Shown: positions 6,866 to 15,728, numbered from the stretch's first letter. The stretch: DNA of 34,914 nt from Equadaptatus sp045642965 (GCA_045642965.1 JAZUJX010000007.1:1-34914); one strand, 5' to 3'. Translations and numbers: made by a program. The notes: generated from the letters alone by a model not told the origin.

Positions 6866-8065
6866 ATGGACAACATACAGCAGTTCTCCGGCAAAAAGAC
6901 AGCTGACGAAAAGAAACAGCTCGCGTCTTACGCCCTGCTTCATTTTATCAATGATTTGCACGCTACAACGCTGCCGAACGTGCTCCCGATAATCAGACAG
7001 GCGCTTTCTCTTTCGCTTGCCCAGCTCGGTATACTGAACGCGGCGTTCGGTATCATGCATTTTCTGGGACAGCCGGTATCAGGCTATCTCGCAGACAGAC
7101 AGACCCGCCCATGGTTTGCCGTATGGGGGCCTCTGCTGAGCATAATCAGTATTTTTATGCTCCCGTCAGCACCGCATTTTGCTGTTGCCGTTTTGCTCTG
7201 CACAACGCTCGGGCTTGGTACCGCCCTGTTTCATCCGCAAGGCAACGGCATGACGGGAAAAATAGCAATGGGCAGGGATATGGCATTTTATCTGTCCCTT
7301 TTCACAGCAAGCGGCAGCTTCGCAAGCGCTTTCGGACCGATTCTTTTCGTCTTCTGGTACTCAATGCTCGGCAAAAAGCTTCTGCCTCTGATGACGTTTC
7401 CTTATGCTGTTATTCTGCTTATAATGTGGCGAATTCTTTCTCCGTACAAAATAGACACTTCAAGGGCTGCCTCTGCAAATACAGCCCAGTTCTTTAGGGA
7501 AATAAAAAGCGTGATTGGGAAAATTTTCGACGTTTTCGCTATTGTAACTCTCAGAGATATAGTATTTCAGGGAACAAAAGTTTTTCTTCCGATGCTTGTA
7601 ATTATGCGCGGGGGCTCGCATAAATCAGCCGCAGCCGTTACCTTTTCCGTTGTCATTTCAGTTGCCTTTGCAAACATAATCGGCGGCAGGCTTGCCTCTG
7701 TTTTCAGCGAAAAAAAACTGCTGCTCACCACCTTGGCGCTTGCACCGTTCGCCGGAATCGCTGGAATATCTCTGAGAAATTTTTACGGCGTCGCCATGCT
7801 TATGCTCTTTTTCGGACTGCTTGAAGCAAGCGCTCCCGCCACGATTTCCATGGCACAGAGACGCTGTCCTGAATCCATGAGCACGGCGGCTTCAATAGCA
7901 TCCGGAACCTCGTGGGGGGTCGCTAATCTGGCAGCATATCCGGTTGGAGCTCTCGCAGACAAAATCGGTCTTGAAAGTACGATGTACGCAGTCGCTCTTG
8001 TACCGTGGCTTATTACACTCTGGTACGCTGCCGTAAAATTTATCCGCAAAGGAAATCCCAGATGA
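6866..8065 (+). CDS. MFS transporter, fosmidomycin-resistance (Fsr)-like
   Basis: This is a 399-aa inner-membrane protein with about 12 predicted hydrophobic segments. The opening HFINDLHATTLPNVLPII, the GYLADR loop after transmembrane segment 2 and FHPQGNGM near residue 130 resemble the Fsr group of drug exporters. That group is named for fosmidomycin efflux in E. coli, but the true substrate here is unknown. A GGCAGAGG site precedes ATG 6866. Its stop codon overlaps the rsmD start (ATGA), so it is transcribed and probably translationally coupled with the RNA-modification genes downstream. There is no evident functional reason for that pairing. MFS membership is secure; the Fsr subgroup is moderately secure. 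Confidence 0.82.
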   Translation: MDNIQQFSGKKTADEKKQLASYALLHFINDLHATTLPNVLPIIRQALSLSLAQLGILNAAFGIMHFLGQPVSGYLADRQTRPWFAVWGPLLSIISIFMLPSAPHFAVAVLLCTTLGLGTALFHPQGNGMTGKIAMGRDMAFYLSLFTASGSFASAFGPILFVFWYSMLGKKLLPLMTFPYAVILLIMWRILSPYKIDTSRAASANTAQFFREIKSVIGKIFDVFAIVTLRDIVFQGTKVFLPMLVIMRGGSHKSAAAVTFSVVISVAFANIIGGRLASVFSEKKLLLTTLALAPFAGIAGISLRNFYGVAMLMLFFGLLEASAPATISMAQRRCPESMSTAASIASGTSWGVANLAAYPVGALADKIGLESTMYAVALVPWLITLWYAAVKFIRKGNPR

Positions 8066-8550
8066 AAGATTTCAGGCCCACGTCCAGTAAGGTAATGCAG
8101 GCGCTTTTCAACATTTTGGGAGACGTTGACGGTCTGTGTTTTCTTGATTTGTTTTCTGGCAGCGGACAAATTGCGCTGTGCGCAGCTGAAAAAGGTGCTG
8201 AGGTCTGTCTTGTGGAAAGCGACAGAAAAAATTTCGGCGGCATATTAAAGAAAGTTCCTAAGGACATCCGCTGTATCAATATGGACGTGCGGCGCGCTCT
8301 GCCCAAACTTCTGCATGAAGAAGCAAAGTTTGATATAATCTTTGCGGATCCGCCGTATATGCTGGGCTGGGGCAAAGAACTACCTTCGCTCCTTGAAGCA
8401 AACAAAGAGTTGCTCTCTAACGACGGAACAGTCATATTTGAGCGTTCGGAACGCGAGCCTGCAGATTTCTGCGAGGCATGGGATACTGAAGACAGAGCCT
8501 ACGGTGGCACAATTCTTACTTTTGCAAAGCGGAGGCAGAGTAATGCTTAA
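8062..8550 (+). CDS. rsmD: 16S rRNA (guanine966-N2)-methyltransferase RsmD, short N-terminus
   Basis: RsmD methylates G966 of 16S rRNA in 30S particles using S-adenosylmethionine. Visible family marks are RPTSSKVMQALFNIL (normally RPTxDRVREALFNIL), the SAM-binding FLDLFSGSG at about 27-35, and the catalytic DPPY at 96-99. The start ATG overlaps the MFS stop. Homologues are about 180-200 aa and begin with a short RIIxGxxKGR strand before the RPT motif. This one is only 162 aa and begins right at that motif. Reading upstream in frame (GTG at 8005) does not restore the missing strand. It may be a genuinely short form. It overlaps coaD by 8 bp, a common neighbour. Confidence 0.88.
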   Translation: MKDFRPTSSKVMQALFNILGDVDGLCFLDLFSGSGQIALCAAEKGAEVCLVESDRKNFGGILKKVPKDIRCINMDVRRALPKLLHEEAKFDIIFADPPYMLGWGKELPSLLEANKELLSNDGTVIFERSEREPADFCEAWDTEDRAYGGTILTFAKRRQSNA

Positions 8551-9025
8551 AGCTGTATATCCAGGATCATTTGATCCCCTTACAAACGGGCACGTTTATA
8601 TCGCAAAACGCGCGGCTGATATATTCGGCAGATGTGTTGTTGCGGTACTCGACAATTCCGAAAAAAAATCAATGTTTTCCAAAGCAGAACGCGTTGATAT
8701 GATTCGCAGCGTTTTCAAAAATGACAAAAATATTTCGGTAGCGGCTTATGACGGTCTGCTCGTAGATTTCATGAAAAAAGAAAAAAGCCGCGTCATAGTA
8801 CGCGGACTGCGGGCTCTTTCCGATTTTGAATATGAATTTCAGATCGCACAGCTCAACCGTCAGCTGGCGCCCGAAGTTGAAACGTTCTTCATCGCTACGG
8901 AACCGCGTTTCTCTTTCCTTGCCAGCCACGCAGTAAAAGACGTCTTCAAATGGGGCGGCAACATCTCCGACATGGTTCCGCAGGAAATACTGGATCGTAT
9001 GATTAAGTACAAAAATAAGGATTAA
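8543..9025 (+). CDS. coaD: Phosphopantetheine adenylyltransferase
   Basis: CoaD joins ATP and 4'-phosphopantetheine to make dephospho-CoA, the penultimate step of CoA synthesis. It is 160 aa, the usual length. PGSFDPLTNGH carries the nucleotidyltransferase T/HxGH motif (residues 14-17). The family signature RGLRALSDFEYEFQIAQLNR and the C-terminal FLASHAVKDVFKWGG are present. The ATG at 8543 follows GGAGGCAGAG and overlaps the end of rsmD by 8 bp, the classic rsmD-coaD pairing. coaBC, two steps earlier in the same pathway, lies in the minus-strand operon at 25.6 kb. Confidence 0.97.
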   Translation: MLKAVYPGSFDPLTNGHVYIAKRAADIFGRCVVAVLDNSEKKSMFSKAERVDMIRSVFKNDKNISVAAYDGLLVDFMKKEKSRVIVRGLRALSDFEYEFQIAQLNRQLAPEVETFFIATEPRFSFLASHAVKDVFKWGGNISDMVPQEILDRMIKYKNKD

Positions 9026-9041
9026 TTTCATACAATTTATT

Positions 9042-9863
9042 ATGCAGAGAACACCAAATTTTGTTAACAACACGGATATTGGACAGAATTTCCTTATTGA
9101 CCACTCCGTTATAGATTACATCATAAAAAAAGCAGACATTCAGCCGGAAGACCAGATTCTTGAAATAGGCCCCGGTGAAGGCATTTTGACCGAAGCGCTG
9201 CTCGCCTCTCCGTGCAGAGCTGTCTGCGCGGTTGAGCTTGATACAAGGTTGAAGCCCGGGCTTGAAGCCATTGCCCTAAAAAATCCGAAGTTCTCTATTT
9301 TATGGGGTGATGCGGTACAGCTTGATTACGCGAACAGGCTGCCATGGATGCCGAACAGAATAATCGCCAATCTTCCGTATCATATAACAACTCCGCTGCT
9401 TTGGACGCTTATTGAAAAACTTGTTCCGAAAGGTCTTTCCTCTTTTATCTTGATGGTGCAGCTTGAATCGGCACAGCGCATAACATCGCCTGAACGAAAC
9501 AAACAGCGCTCCCCGCTCGGCGTAACCATAGAAGCCATGGGAAGTTCAAAAATACTGCGCAATGTTCCGCCGTCATGCTTCCGTCCGCAGCCGAGAGTAA
9601 TGTCGTGCTTGATCGAAATTACGATAGACAAAAACAGGGAATTTGCGACGGACAAAAAATGGAAACAGCTGCTTGTGCGCTCTTTCGCCCAGCGCAGAAA
9701 AACTTTGACCAACAACTGGGCGGCAGGCTACGCTCTCTCAAAAGAACGCACGCAGCAGATACTTGAGTCACACGGATTAAAACCGCTTGCAAGAGCAGAG
9801 GAACTTCCGCTTGAAAAATGGAAAGAACTGTTTGAAGTTGAAGATTTCAAACTGACAAAATAA
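9042..9863 (+). CDS. rsmA: 16S rRNA dimethyladenosine transferase RsmA (KsgA)
   Basis: RsmA dimethylates A1518 and A1519 of 16S rRNA late in small-subunit maturation. The 273-aa protein shows IGQNFLID at the N-terminus and the SAM-binding EIGPGEGILT at 41-50. The catalytic NLPYHITTPLL starts near 110, and FRPQPRVMSCLIEI follows. The C-terminal RSFAQRRKTL is also typical. No good ribosome site precedes ATG 9042; the nearest AAGGA is about 20 bp upstream at the end of coaD. Expression may therefore depend on coupling to coaD. The identity is certain. Confidence 0.96.
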   Translation: MQRTPNFVNNTDIGQNFLIDHSVIDYIIKKADIQPEDQILEIGPGEGILTEALLASPCRAVCAVELDTRLKPGLEAIALKNPKFSILWGDAVQLDYANRLPWMPNRIIANLPYHITTPLLWTLIEKLVPKGLSSFILMVQLESAQRITSPERNKQRSPLGVTIEAMGSSKILRNVPPSCFRPQPRVMSCLIEITIDKNREFATDKKWKQLLVRSFAQRRKTLTNNWAAGYALSKERTQQILESHGLKPLARAEELPLEKWKELFEVEDFKLTK

Positions 9864-9877
9864 AACGAGGCTGCTGT

Positions 9878-10816
9878 ATGAACTGGAACTTAAACAAAAT
9901 TATTGTCGAAGAAAATCAGAATCTTCCGCTGGACTGGAATTCGCTTTCCTCTTCCGGCAGAGTATTCGTTGAAATAGGCTTCGGGAACGGTGAAAATCTG
10001 GAATTTTTAGCAAAAAAATATCCTGACGTTTTAATCGTAGGGGTTGAGGTTTCCCAGCTTTGCGTTATGAAAGGCGCACGCAGGGCTTTGTCACAGGGAC
10101 TTGACAACATCCGCATTATGCACGGGGACGCTCGTTTCCTTCTCCGCGCAATGTTCGCACCGGAAACAGTTGACAGGCTTTTTATGAACTTCCCCTGCCC
10201 GTGGCCTAAAACGCGCCATGCCGAAAGACGCGTCACCGTGCCTGCTTTTGCAAAGTTGCTCAACTATCTGCTGAAGCCAAACGGAACGTTTGAGCTTGCG
10301 ACCGATGTTGACTGGTATGCCGAGGACGCGAACGAAACAATAACCAAAACCGGCGCGTTTGATACCGTATCTTTTGAAAAAAATCCGCAGCGCGAATACG
10401 TCACGAAATATGAGCGTTTGTGGCTGTCAATGAACAAGGATATATGGAGTGTTGTTCTCAGAAAAAACGGCAAAGTGCCGCACGAAGAATATTCTGAGAG
10501 CAAATGGGAAATGGAAGGCGTGGTTGAAACTGCTATGAAACTTGAAGAGATTGCGGCAAAACTAAAAGGCGCGGAAGGGAAAGGCACTAACGGCGAAGGC
10601 TACTGGACATACAGAGACGTATTCCTTTCCGTGGAGCGCGTTGCTCTCGGACTGGTAATAACGGCTGACGAAGGCTTTGAACAGCATTTTTACATCAAGC
10701 TCGTTGAAAAAAGCGGCGGCGGTATTACCGTTAAAATCGATTCGGTAGGACATCCTTACAGAACGCCAGCTATGCGCGCTGCACTGAAATTCGCGCTTGA
10801 TGCCGCGCAGGAATAA
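9878..10816 (+). CDS. trmB: tRNA (guanine-N7)-methyltransferase TrmB with C-terminal extension
   Basis: TrmB forms 7-methylguanosine at position 46 in the tRNA variable loop. The methyltransferase core is clear: VEIGFGNGEN at 31-40, GVEV at 55-58, and NFPCPWPKTRHAERR at 104-118. Two features are odd. The usual motif is NFPDPWPKxRHxxRR, and the aspartate, reported as essential in studied TrmB proteins, is Cys107 here (codon TGC). At 312 aa the protein is also about 90-100 residues longer than typical, with an extra C-terminal domain after about residue 205. Long TrmB forms exist in thermophilic lineages such as Aquifex and Thermotoga. It is 14 bp after rsmA and ends next to the lspA start. Confidence 0.9.
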   Translation: MNWNLNKIIVEENQNLPLDWNSLSSSGRVFVEIGFGNGENLEFLAKKYPDVLIVGVEVSQLCVMKGARRALSQGLDNIRIMHGDARFLLRAMFAPETVDRLFMNFPCPWPKTRHAERRVTVPAFAKLLNYLLKPNGTFELATDVDWYAEDANETITKTGAFDTVSFEKNPQREYVTKYERLWLSMNKDIWSVVLRKNGKVPHEEYSESKWEMEGVVETAMKLEEIAAKLKGAEGKGTNGEGYWTYRDVFLSVERVALGLVITADEGFEQHFYIKLVEKSGGGITVKIDSVGHPYRTPAMRAALKFALDAAQE

Positions 10817-11278
10817 ATGCAGGACAAAAGACTTTTGTCTTCTATCCTGCTGATTGTGACAGGAAGTTTTGCTGCGGATTTTCTGACAAAGCGTTACGCC
10901 CTGTCACACAATATCAGCATAACGGCAAACAGCGGCGTTTCTTTCGGATTTCTTGCGGGAAACGCCAGTTATGTGACACTGTTGCTCTCTTTTTTTGCCG
11001 CGTTTTTCCTTTTTTTGCTTATTATTTGCTTCTGCAAAAAACAAATGTCTGCCGAAAGCCTTGCCTCTGCGCTCATGTTTGGCGGAGCGCTCGGCAATCT
11101 GTACGACAGGCTGGTATTCGGAAACGTTATTGACTGGTTTTCAGCGCCTCTTGTTTCGGAAATATCAGGACGCGCAATATTTATGAACGCAGCAGACGTG
11201 TTCATTATTGCAGGATTTGCGATCTTAACGCTCTCCTTTTTGAGGAAAACAGCCGGACACTCCAAAAAGCAGAAATAA
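10817..11278 (+). CDS. lspA: Prolipoprotein signal peptidase II
   Basis: LspA cleaves the signal peptide of lipoproteins after diacylglyceryl transfer and sits in the inner membrane. The 153-aa sequence has four hydrophobic segments. Its signature blocks are GGALGNLYDR at 89-98, VIDWF with the catalytic Asp106, and FMNAADVFI with the second catalytic Asp127. NSGVSFGFL matches the family's substrate-lining NxGxxFG block. ATG 10817 follows the trmB stop with no gap, so translation is probably coupled. The two membrane acyltransferases follow 36 bp later. Confidence 0.95.
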   Translation: MQDKRLLSSILLIVTGSFAADFLTKRYALSHNISITANSGVSFGFLAGNASYVTLLLSFFAAFFLFLLIICFCKKQMSAESLASALMFGGALGNLYDRLVFGNVIDWFSAPLVSEISGRAIFMNAADVFIIAGFAILTLSFLRKTAGHSKKQK

Positions 11279-11314
11279 ACTCCTTTATATCTGCATTACG
11301 CACGGAGGCACGTT

Positions 11315-12463
11315 ATGGAACAGAAACGATTGAACTACATAGACTGCGGGCGGCTGCTTTGCATGCTGAGTGTCTGCACAGTTCACTCAGGCAAAAAAAT
11401 CTTGAATCCCACAGGCATAGCAATCCTGCTTATGCCGTTTTTCTTTTTCATTTTCGGTTTTTTCTGCAAAACTGAAAAATACAGCTTACTCGAATTTGCA
11501 GCGTCACGTTTCAGACAAATTGTCATTCCGTTTTTTCTTATCCAGCCGCTTTGCTTCGCACTCGACCTGCTTCGCATAAAAATTTTTGCGCTCAACATTT
11601 CCTCGTCTGCGCTTGCAGCTTCCTATTTTCTTTTTCCGCTTTACGGAAGCGGGGTTTTTCCGCCGTTTGCCTTTTTCAAATCGTTTTCCCTGCCGCGGTT
11701 CGGCCGTACTCTTTCCACTGTTGCAGTTTCAGTTCTGAACGGTCCTACATGGTTTCTTCCTGTAATGTTCACGGCATCACTGTTTTTTTATCCCCTTGCA
11801 AAATTTCTTGAGAAAAATTTTTCCGCGCTCAGGCTGTCTGCGGTAGTTTTCTGCCTCTTCTGCCTTGCCGGACTTGAAACGCAGACACCGTACACGTTTC
11901 AGCTTCCGTGGGGGCTTGGACGCGCTTTCCTGGCAGCAGGAATAATGCTCATCGGCTGTTATGTCCGCAAAAAAGCTCTCCTGGAAAAGCCTGACAGAAA
12001 ACGCGCGTGCAAAATTTACTGTGCAGCCGCCGTTTCCGTACTCGCGGCAGCTTTGACAGGCACCTCGGGAGAAATGGCAATCAGCGACTACATGCATGAA
12101 GCGGGATACTGCAGCCTTTTTATTCTCGGCTTGGGAGGCTCTGCCGCCGTCTGCGCATTGCTGCTGTTTATGAAAGGTATGGAAGAAAAATACGGCGGCA
12201 CAAAGCTTTTTCAAACCATAGCGCTGGCAGGCAGAAAAACGATTTGGATTTATCTGCTGCACATGCCGTTCTTTTTCATTTTCGACATTATATTCCTCAA
12301 ATTCGGAATGCAGCCAAATCCCTGCGATTACAACTATACTCTCTATCCGTACAGCGCGGCAACGCTTCTGCCGCATATAATACAAATATCGGGTACTGTG
12401 GTATTGTGCGTGCTCGCTGGCTGTGCATGGGAAAAATTCAAAAACAACCGCAAAAATATATGA
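11315..12463 (+). CDS. Acyltransferase-3 family membrane protein (first of tandem pair)
   Basis: This is a 382-aa polytopic protein with about 10 hydrophobic helices. It opens with the acyltransferase-3 (PF01757) pattern NYIDCGRLLCMLSVCTVHSG, where His24 is the probable catalytic histidine. GPTWFLPVMFTASLFF and a late TIWIYLLHMPFFF follow. The combination resembles fucose-4-O-acetylase-like proteins (COG3594). Such enzymes add acetyl or other acyl groups to sugars of exported glycans. The acceptor is unknown. A GGAGG site precedes ATG 11315. The next gene is a diverged paralogue of the same length. Confidence 0.85.
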   Translation: MEQKRLNYIDCGRLLCMLSVCTVHSGKKILNPTGIAILLMPFFFFIFGFFCKTEKYSLLEFAASRFRQIVIPFFLIQPLCFALDLLRIKIFALNISSSALAASYFLFPLYGSGVFPPFAFFKSFSLPRFGRTLSTVAVSVLNGPTWFLPVMFTASLFFYPLAKFLEKNFSALRLSAVVFCLFCLAGLETQTPYTFQLPWGLGRAFLAAGIMLIGCYVRKKALLEKPDRKRACKIYCAAAVSVLAAALTGTSGEMAISDYMHEAGYCSLFILGLGGSAAVCALLLFMKGMEEKYGGTKLFQTIALAGRKTIWIYLLHMPFFFIFDIIFLKFGMQPNPCDYNYTLYPYSAATLLPHIIQISGTVVLCVLAGCAWEKFKNNRKNI

Positions 12464-12500
12464 GCCGGCATAACCGATAACTATACAGGAGAGATAACGG

Positions 12501-13646
12501 ATGAGCGCGAACGTTAGCACACGGCATTTGAATTACATTGACTACGGAAAAGCTTTCTGTATTTTTTATGTTCTTATGGTACACAGCGGATTTTCTTCGC
12601 TCAACAATGCCGTTGCTTTCTGTATGCCGTTTTTCTTCTTCGTAGCAGGCATGAACTTCAATCCTGGCAAAAGAAATCTGCGTGAACTTGCGGCTGCCCG
12701 TTTCAAACAGCTGATTATCCCCTATTGGCTGCTGATTATGTTTTATAATGGAGTTGACGCGGCACGTCTCAAAATATTTGGCACAGGCTACGTTTTAGGC
12801 TGGAAAGCCACGTTGTCCAATCTGCTTTACGGTTCCTTTATCCTGCCTGACTTTCCGTTTTTCACAAACCTTATGAAAGGCGTGATAAACTGCCCTGCAG
12901 ATCCTCCCAATGTCTGCATATCGCCGACAAACTGCCATCTTTGGTTTCTGCCGGCGATGTTTTCCGCAAGCATAATTTTTGCTCTGCTTGCGCCAAAATT
13001 CAAAAAAGAATTTTCCGCGCCTAAATTCGTACTGACTGTATTTGCGCTGCTATGTCTCGCCTCGCTTGAAGTTCATTTCCGGTGTCTCAATCAGCTGCCG
13101 TGGGGCTTAGAGCGCGGCTTTTACGGAGCCGCAATAATGCTTTCAGGCTTCTGCCTTCGCCGTCATGCCCCGTCTGACATGCTTGACCTGAAAAAACGCC
13201 ATCTGCTTTTCGCCTTTCTCGTCGCAGCATATCTTCTTACCATTCCGCTGCATTCGCACGGAGCGTCAATTATTCGCAGTATCTACGGCGATTACGGCGT
13301 CGCAAGCCTCTTTATCAGCAGCATTGGCGGTGCCTGCGGCGCGGCGGCGCTGCTTATGCTGATGAAACGGCTTGATGAACTGCGCTGCGGCAGCGAAATA
13401 AAACTTTGGGGCAAATTAGGGAAAAACACATTGTGGATATACGGACTTCACTTTTTTTTCTTCTTCCTTGTCGAGCTTGTATATTTCACCCTGGGCGGGA
13501 AATTTCAGCCTGACAGATTCTCCATGGATTTAATTCCGAACAGCGGCATATACCTTCTTGTCAACCTTATGCAAATCGCCGCTGCATTTTTCGGCGGACT
13601 GTATGCAGCCGGATTGTGGCACAAAACAAAAGAACGGTTCAGGTAA
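12501..13646 (+). CDS. Acyltransferase-3 family membrane protein (second of tandem pair)
   Basis: This 381-aa paralogue of the preceding gene has the same layout. It has NYIDYGKAFCIFYVLMVHSG with His28, CHLWFLPAMFSASIIF, QLPWGLERGF and TLWIYGLHFFFFF. The two copies share motifs but differ in most residues, so the duplication is old and they probably modify different positions or acceptors. An insert with several cysteines (about residues 125-145) precedes the WFLP block and is absent from the first copy. AGGAGAG precedes ATG 12501. The gene ends inside a hairpin shared with the convergent gene. Confidence 0.85.
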   Translation: MSANVSTRHLNYIDYGKAFCIFYVLMVHSGFSSLNNAVAFCMPFFFFVAGMNFNPGKRNLRELAAARFKQLIIPYWLLIMFYNGVDAARLKIFGTGYVLGWKATLSNLLYGSFILPDFPFFTNLMKGVINCPADPPNVCISPTNCHLWFLPAMFSASIIFALLAPKFKKEFSAPKFVLTVFALLCLASLEVHFRCLNQLPWGLERGFYGAAIMLSGFCLRRHAPSDMLDLKKRHLLFAFLVAAYLLTIPLHSHGASIIRSIYGDYGVASLFISSIGGACGAAALLMLMKRLDELRCGSEIKLWGKLGKNTLWIYGLHFFFFFLVELVYFTLGGKFQPDRFSMDLIPNSGIYLLVNLMQIAAAFFGGLYAAGLWHKTKERFR

Positions 13647-13663
13647 TTCATCTCCGTTCTTTT
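13628..13663. terminator. Convergent hairpin overlapping the acyltransferase stop codon
   Basis: AAAAGAACGG and CCGTTCTTTT form perfect 10-bp arms around a 16-base loop. The loop contains the TAA stop of the second acyltransferase. Because the arms end in A and T runs, it can terminate transcription in both directions between two convergent genes. Confidence 0.7.
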
Positions 13664-13690
13664 GGTGTTAAATACCGCATCAGCTGTATA

Positions 13691-15697
13691 TTAATTCTCC
13701 GCCGCTTCTTTTCTGACGTACACTCTGTAATATTCTGTTTCTTTAACCTTGCGGTAGCGCGTTTCAAGCGCGCCGAGTCTTTTCCACAGTCCGTCATACG
13801 GTGTTACAAGCATGGCTTTGATTTTCTGTGTGTCTGCCGCATAGGCAACCTCATCCGCAGACGGGTTTCCCTTGAAAAAATAAACCGCTCTTGCGTATCG
13901 TGCGTTTAGTTTTTTCTCGCTGTAGTATTCAGAGTAGCATTTTGAAAATATTTGGTCTGCAAGCGCAGTATAACGTTCTGCGTAAAACGAAAAGAAAATG
14001 TTTGAGTAATTTCCAAATATCTGGTTCGGCATATTTTTAAAGTTCTCAGGATTGCACATTACAATTTCGTTTTTGTCCGTGTGCTCGCGTACAACGCCCC
14101 ACCCTTTTGCCGCTTCGGCAAAGGCTGTGTGTATCTGCGGGTCACTTTTTAGGGGGATAAGTTCTTCTGTAAATGCATCGTGACACAGCAGGAGAAAGCA
14201 GACAAGCAGCACAATAAACGTGTTCGCCTGTCTTGTACCTGATTTTTTCAGAGCGTCATAAATTTTTACGCAAAGCACCGCGGCAAATACAGTGCAGAGT
14301 CTGAACGCCGCCGTCGGTGTACGCCAGCCGAAATCGTTGGTATAAAAGGTGCTGTGCACGACAAATATTACCGCCAGAAGCAGCAGCGTAAAGTATTTTC
14401 CAAGTTTCGTGAGGCGATCTTCCGGCAGCACATGCGGAAGAAGAACTGCAAGTGTACACAACACGTACGGCAGGGAAATTCTGCACGGCAGAGCAAAAAG
14501 ATAAAAATAACACCAGTGCTTTACAATTTGCGCAAAACCTGACACAGCCTTATAGCAAGGGCACACTCCAAACTCAAGCGGTGGGCTTTCCGGATAGTAT
14601 TGCAGCAAATAGCGGATAAACATTACTGAAAGAAGCAGGGCAAATGCCACTGCCGAAAGCTGAAAAACAAACGAAGCGTTAAAATCTTTTCTGAAACTTT
14701 TGTCTGTCAGGTATATCGGTATCAGCATAAGCACGAACAGCAGCAGAGCAAATATTCCGGCGTAGACAGAGGTAAAGAATGCCGCGGCGGCAAGCAGTCC
14801 CAAAAGCAGTGCAAGCTCAAGCGACTGCCTTTTGTCTCTGCTTTTCAGCAGCAGCGTGTAAAGGTACAGGACAATCAACACGACTGCAGCAGAAAATTCA
14901 TGCTGAGGACTCCACATAGTATTGTCGAAAAATGTCCAGTAGACTTCGTATGGAACTGCAAGAGTGTTGTGCAGCGCTTTTGGCAGAATGGCTTGCAGCT
15001 GCGCGTTGCTTATTGACGATATACTGTTCAGCAGGAACCAAAACAGCAGAGATATTTTTCTTTTTGTCAGTTTTACGCAGAAAGCGCCGACAGTAAGAAA
15101 CAAAAGCAGCGCAGTAAAGCCTGTCATAACCACCTCAGCGTCAAGCGCGCTGACACACGAAAGCATTGCAAGCTGCGCCGCCCACGCGTGCCAGCCGAAA
15201 TAGTAGGCTATGATAAGCGGTTTTCCTCCGTCTGCAAGCCACGGATTAAGCGGCGGCAGCCCGTTTGCCGATATTGAGTGTACTATCGCGGTTTTTACAT
15301 GGTCATAGGCTGATTGTGTAAAATAAACGCCGCTGCCGATTTTGTGCGGCATAACACCGTACATGACAAGCAGAGAAAAAATTACTGCGACAAGCACAAA
15401 CAACCATACAGCCTTGTCACGGACAAAAAATAACTTTTGTCTGCGAACGTACGCAAAACCGGCAAAAAATGCGGCAAGAGTCAAAATCAGCACGGCATTG
15501 TATGAAAACAACATTCCGAAAAACACGCTCAAGGAAAGCCACACCGCAGCACCGAGCAGCGGCGCAAGCATAAACGGCACAATTTTTCCGTCTTCGCAGT
15601 TTTCACTGGCAAGGCACTTCACTTCAGGCATAAACGACATTCCGAGAATGGCGTTTGCGGATAACAGAAAAATTTCAATAACCAAATAACGAGCCAT
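13691..15697 (-). CDS. Large polytopic membrane protein, GT-C/DUF2298-like
   Basis: This 668-aa protein has about 12-13 hydrophobic segments and a C-terminal soluble region of about 150 residues. Near residues 130-175 it has SAYDHVKTAIVHSISANG, then GLPPLNPWLADGG, then an aromatic AYYFGWHAW stretch. That combination resembles the GT-C glycosyltransferase-like DUF2298 (YYY) membrane proteins. In such proteins, acidic residues in the first loops bind a lipid-linked sugar. The soluble tail (AAKGWGVVREHTDKNEIVMCNPENF) recalls the periplasmic domains of these enzymes. GGAGGGG precedes the ATG, and a TATAAT box lies upstream. The plausible role is a sugar transferase for an envelope glycan, next to two acyltransferases. 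The family call is tentative. Confidence 0.6.
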   Translation of the reverse strand: MARYLVIEIFLLSANAILGMSFMPEVKCLASENCEDGKIVPFMLAPLLGAAVWLSLSVFFGMLFSYNAVLILTLAAFFAGFAYVRRQKLFFVRDKAVWLFVLVAVIFSLLVMYGVMPHKIGSGVYFTQSAYDHVKTAIVHSISANGLPPLNPWLADGGKPLIIAYYFGWHAWAAQLAMLSCVSALDAEVVMTGFTALLLFLTVGAFCVKLTKRKISLLFWFLLNSISSISNAQLQAILPKALHNTLAVPYEVYWTFFDNTMWSPQHEFSAAVVLIVLYLYTLLLKSRDKRQSLELALLLGLLAAAAFFTSVYAGIFALLLFVLMLIPIYLTDKSFRKDFNASFVFQLSAVAFALLLSVMFIRYLLQYYPESPPLEFGVCPCYKAVSGFAQIVKHWCYFYLFALPCRISLPYVLCTLAVLLPHVLPEDRLTKLGKYFTLLLLAVIFVVHSTFYTNDFGWRTPTAAFRLCTVFAAVLCVKIYDALKKSGTRQANTFIVLLVCFLLLCHDAFTEELIPLKSDPQIHTAFAEAAKGWGVVREHTDKNEIVMCNPENFKNMPNQIFGNYSNIFFSFYAERYTALADQIFSKCYSEYYSEKKLNARYARAVYFFKGNPSADEVAYAADTQKIKAMLVTPYDGLWKRLGALETRYRKVKETEYYRVYVRKEAAEN

Positions 15698-15728
15698 GAC
15701 TGCCCCTCCATGTTTTTTAGCCGTGTTT

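Noticed and set aside
11315..13646. Acyltransferase pair as an assembly duplication
   Set aside because: The copies share only family motifs and differ throughout, including a cysteine-containing insert in the second.
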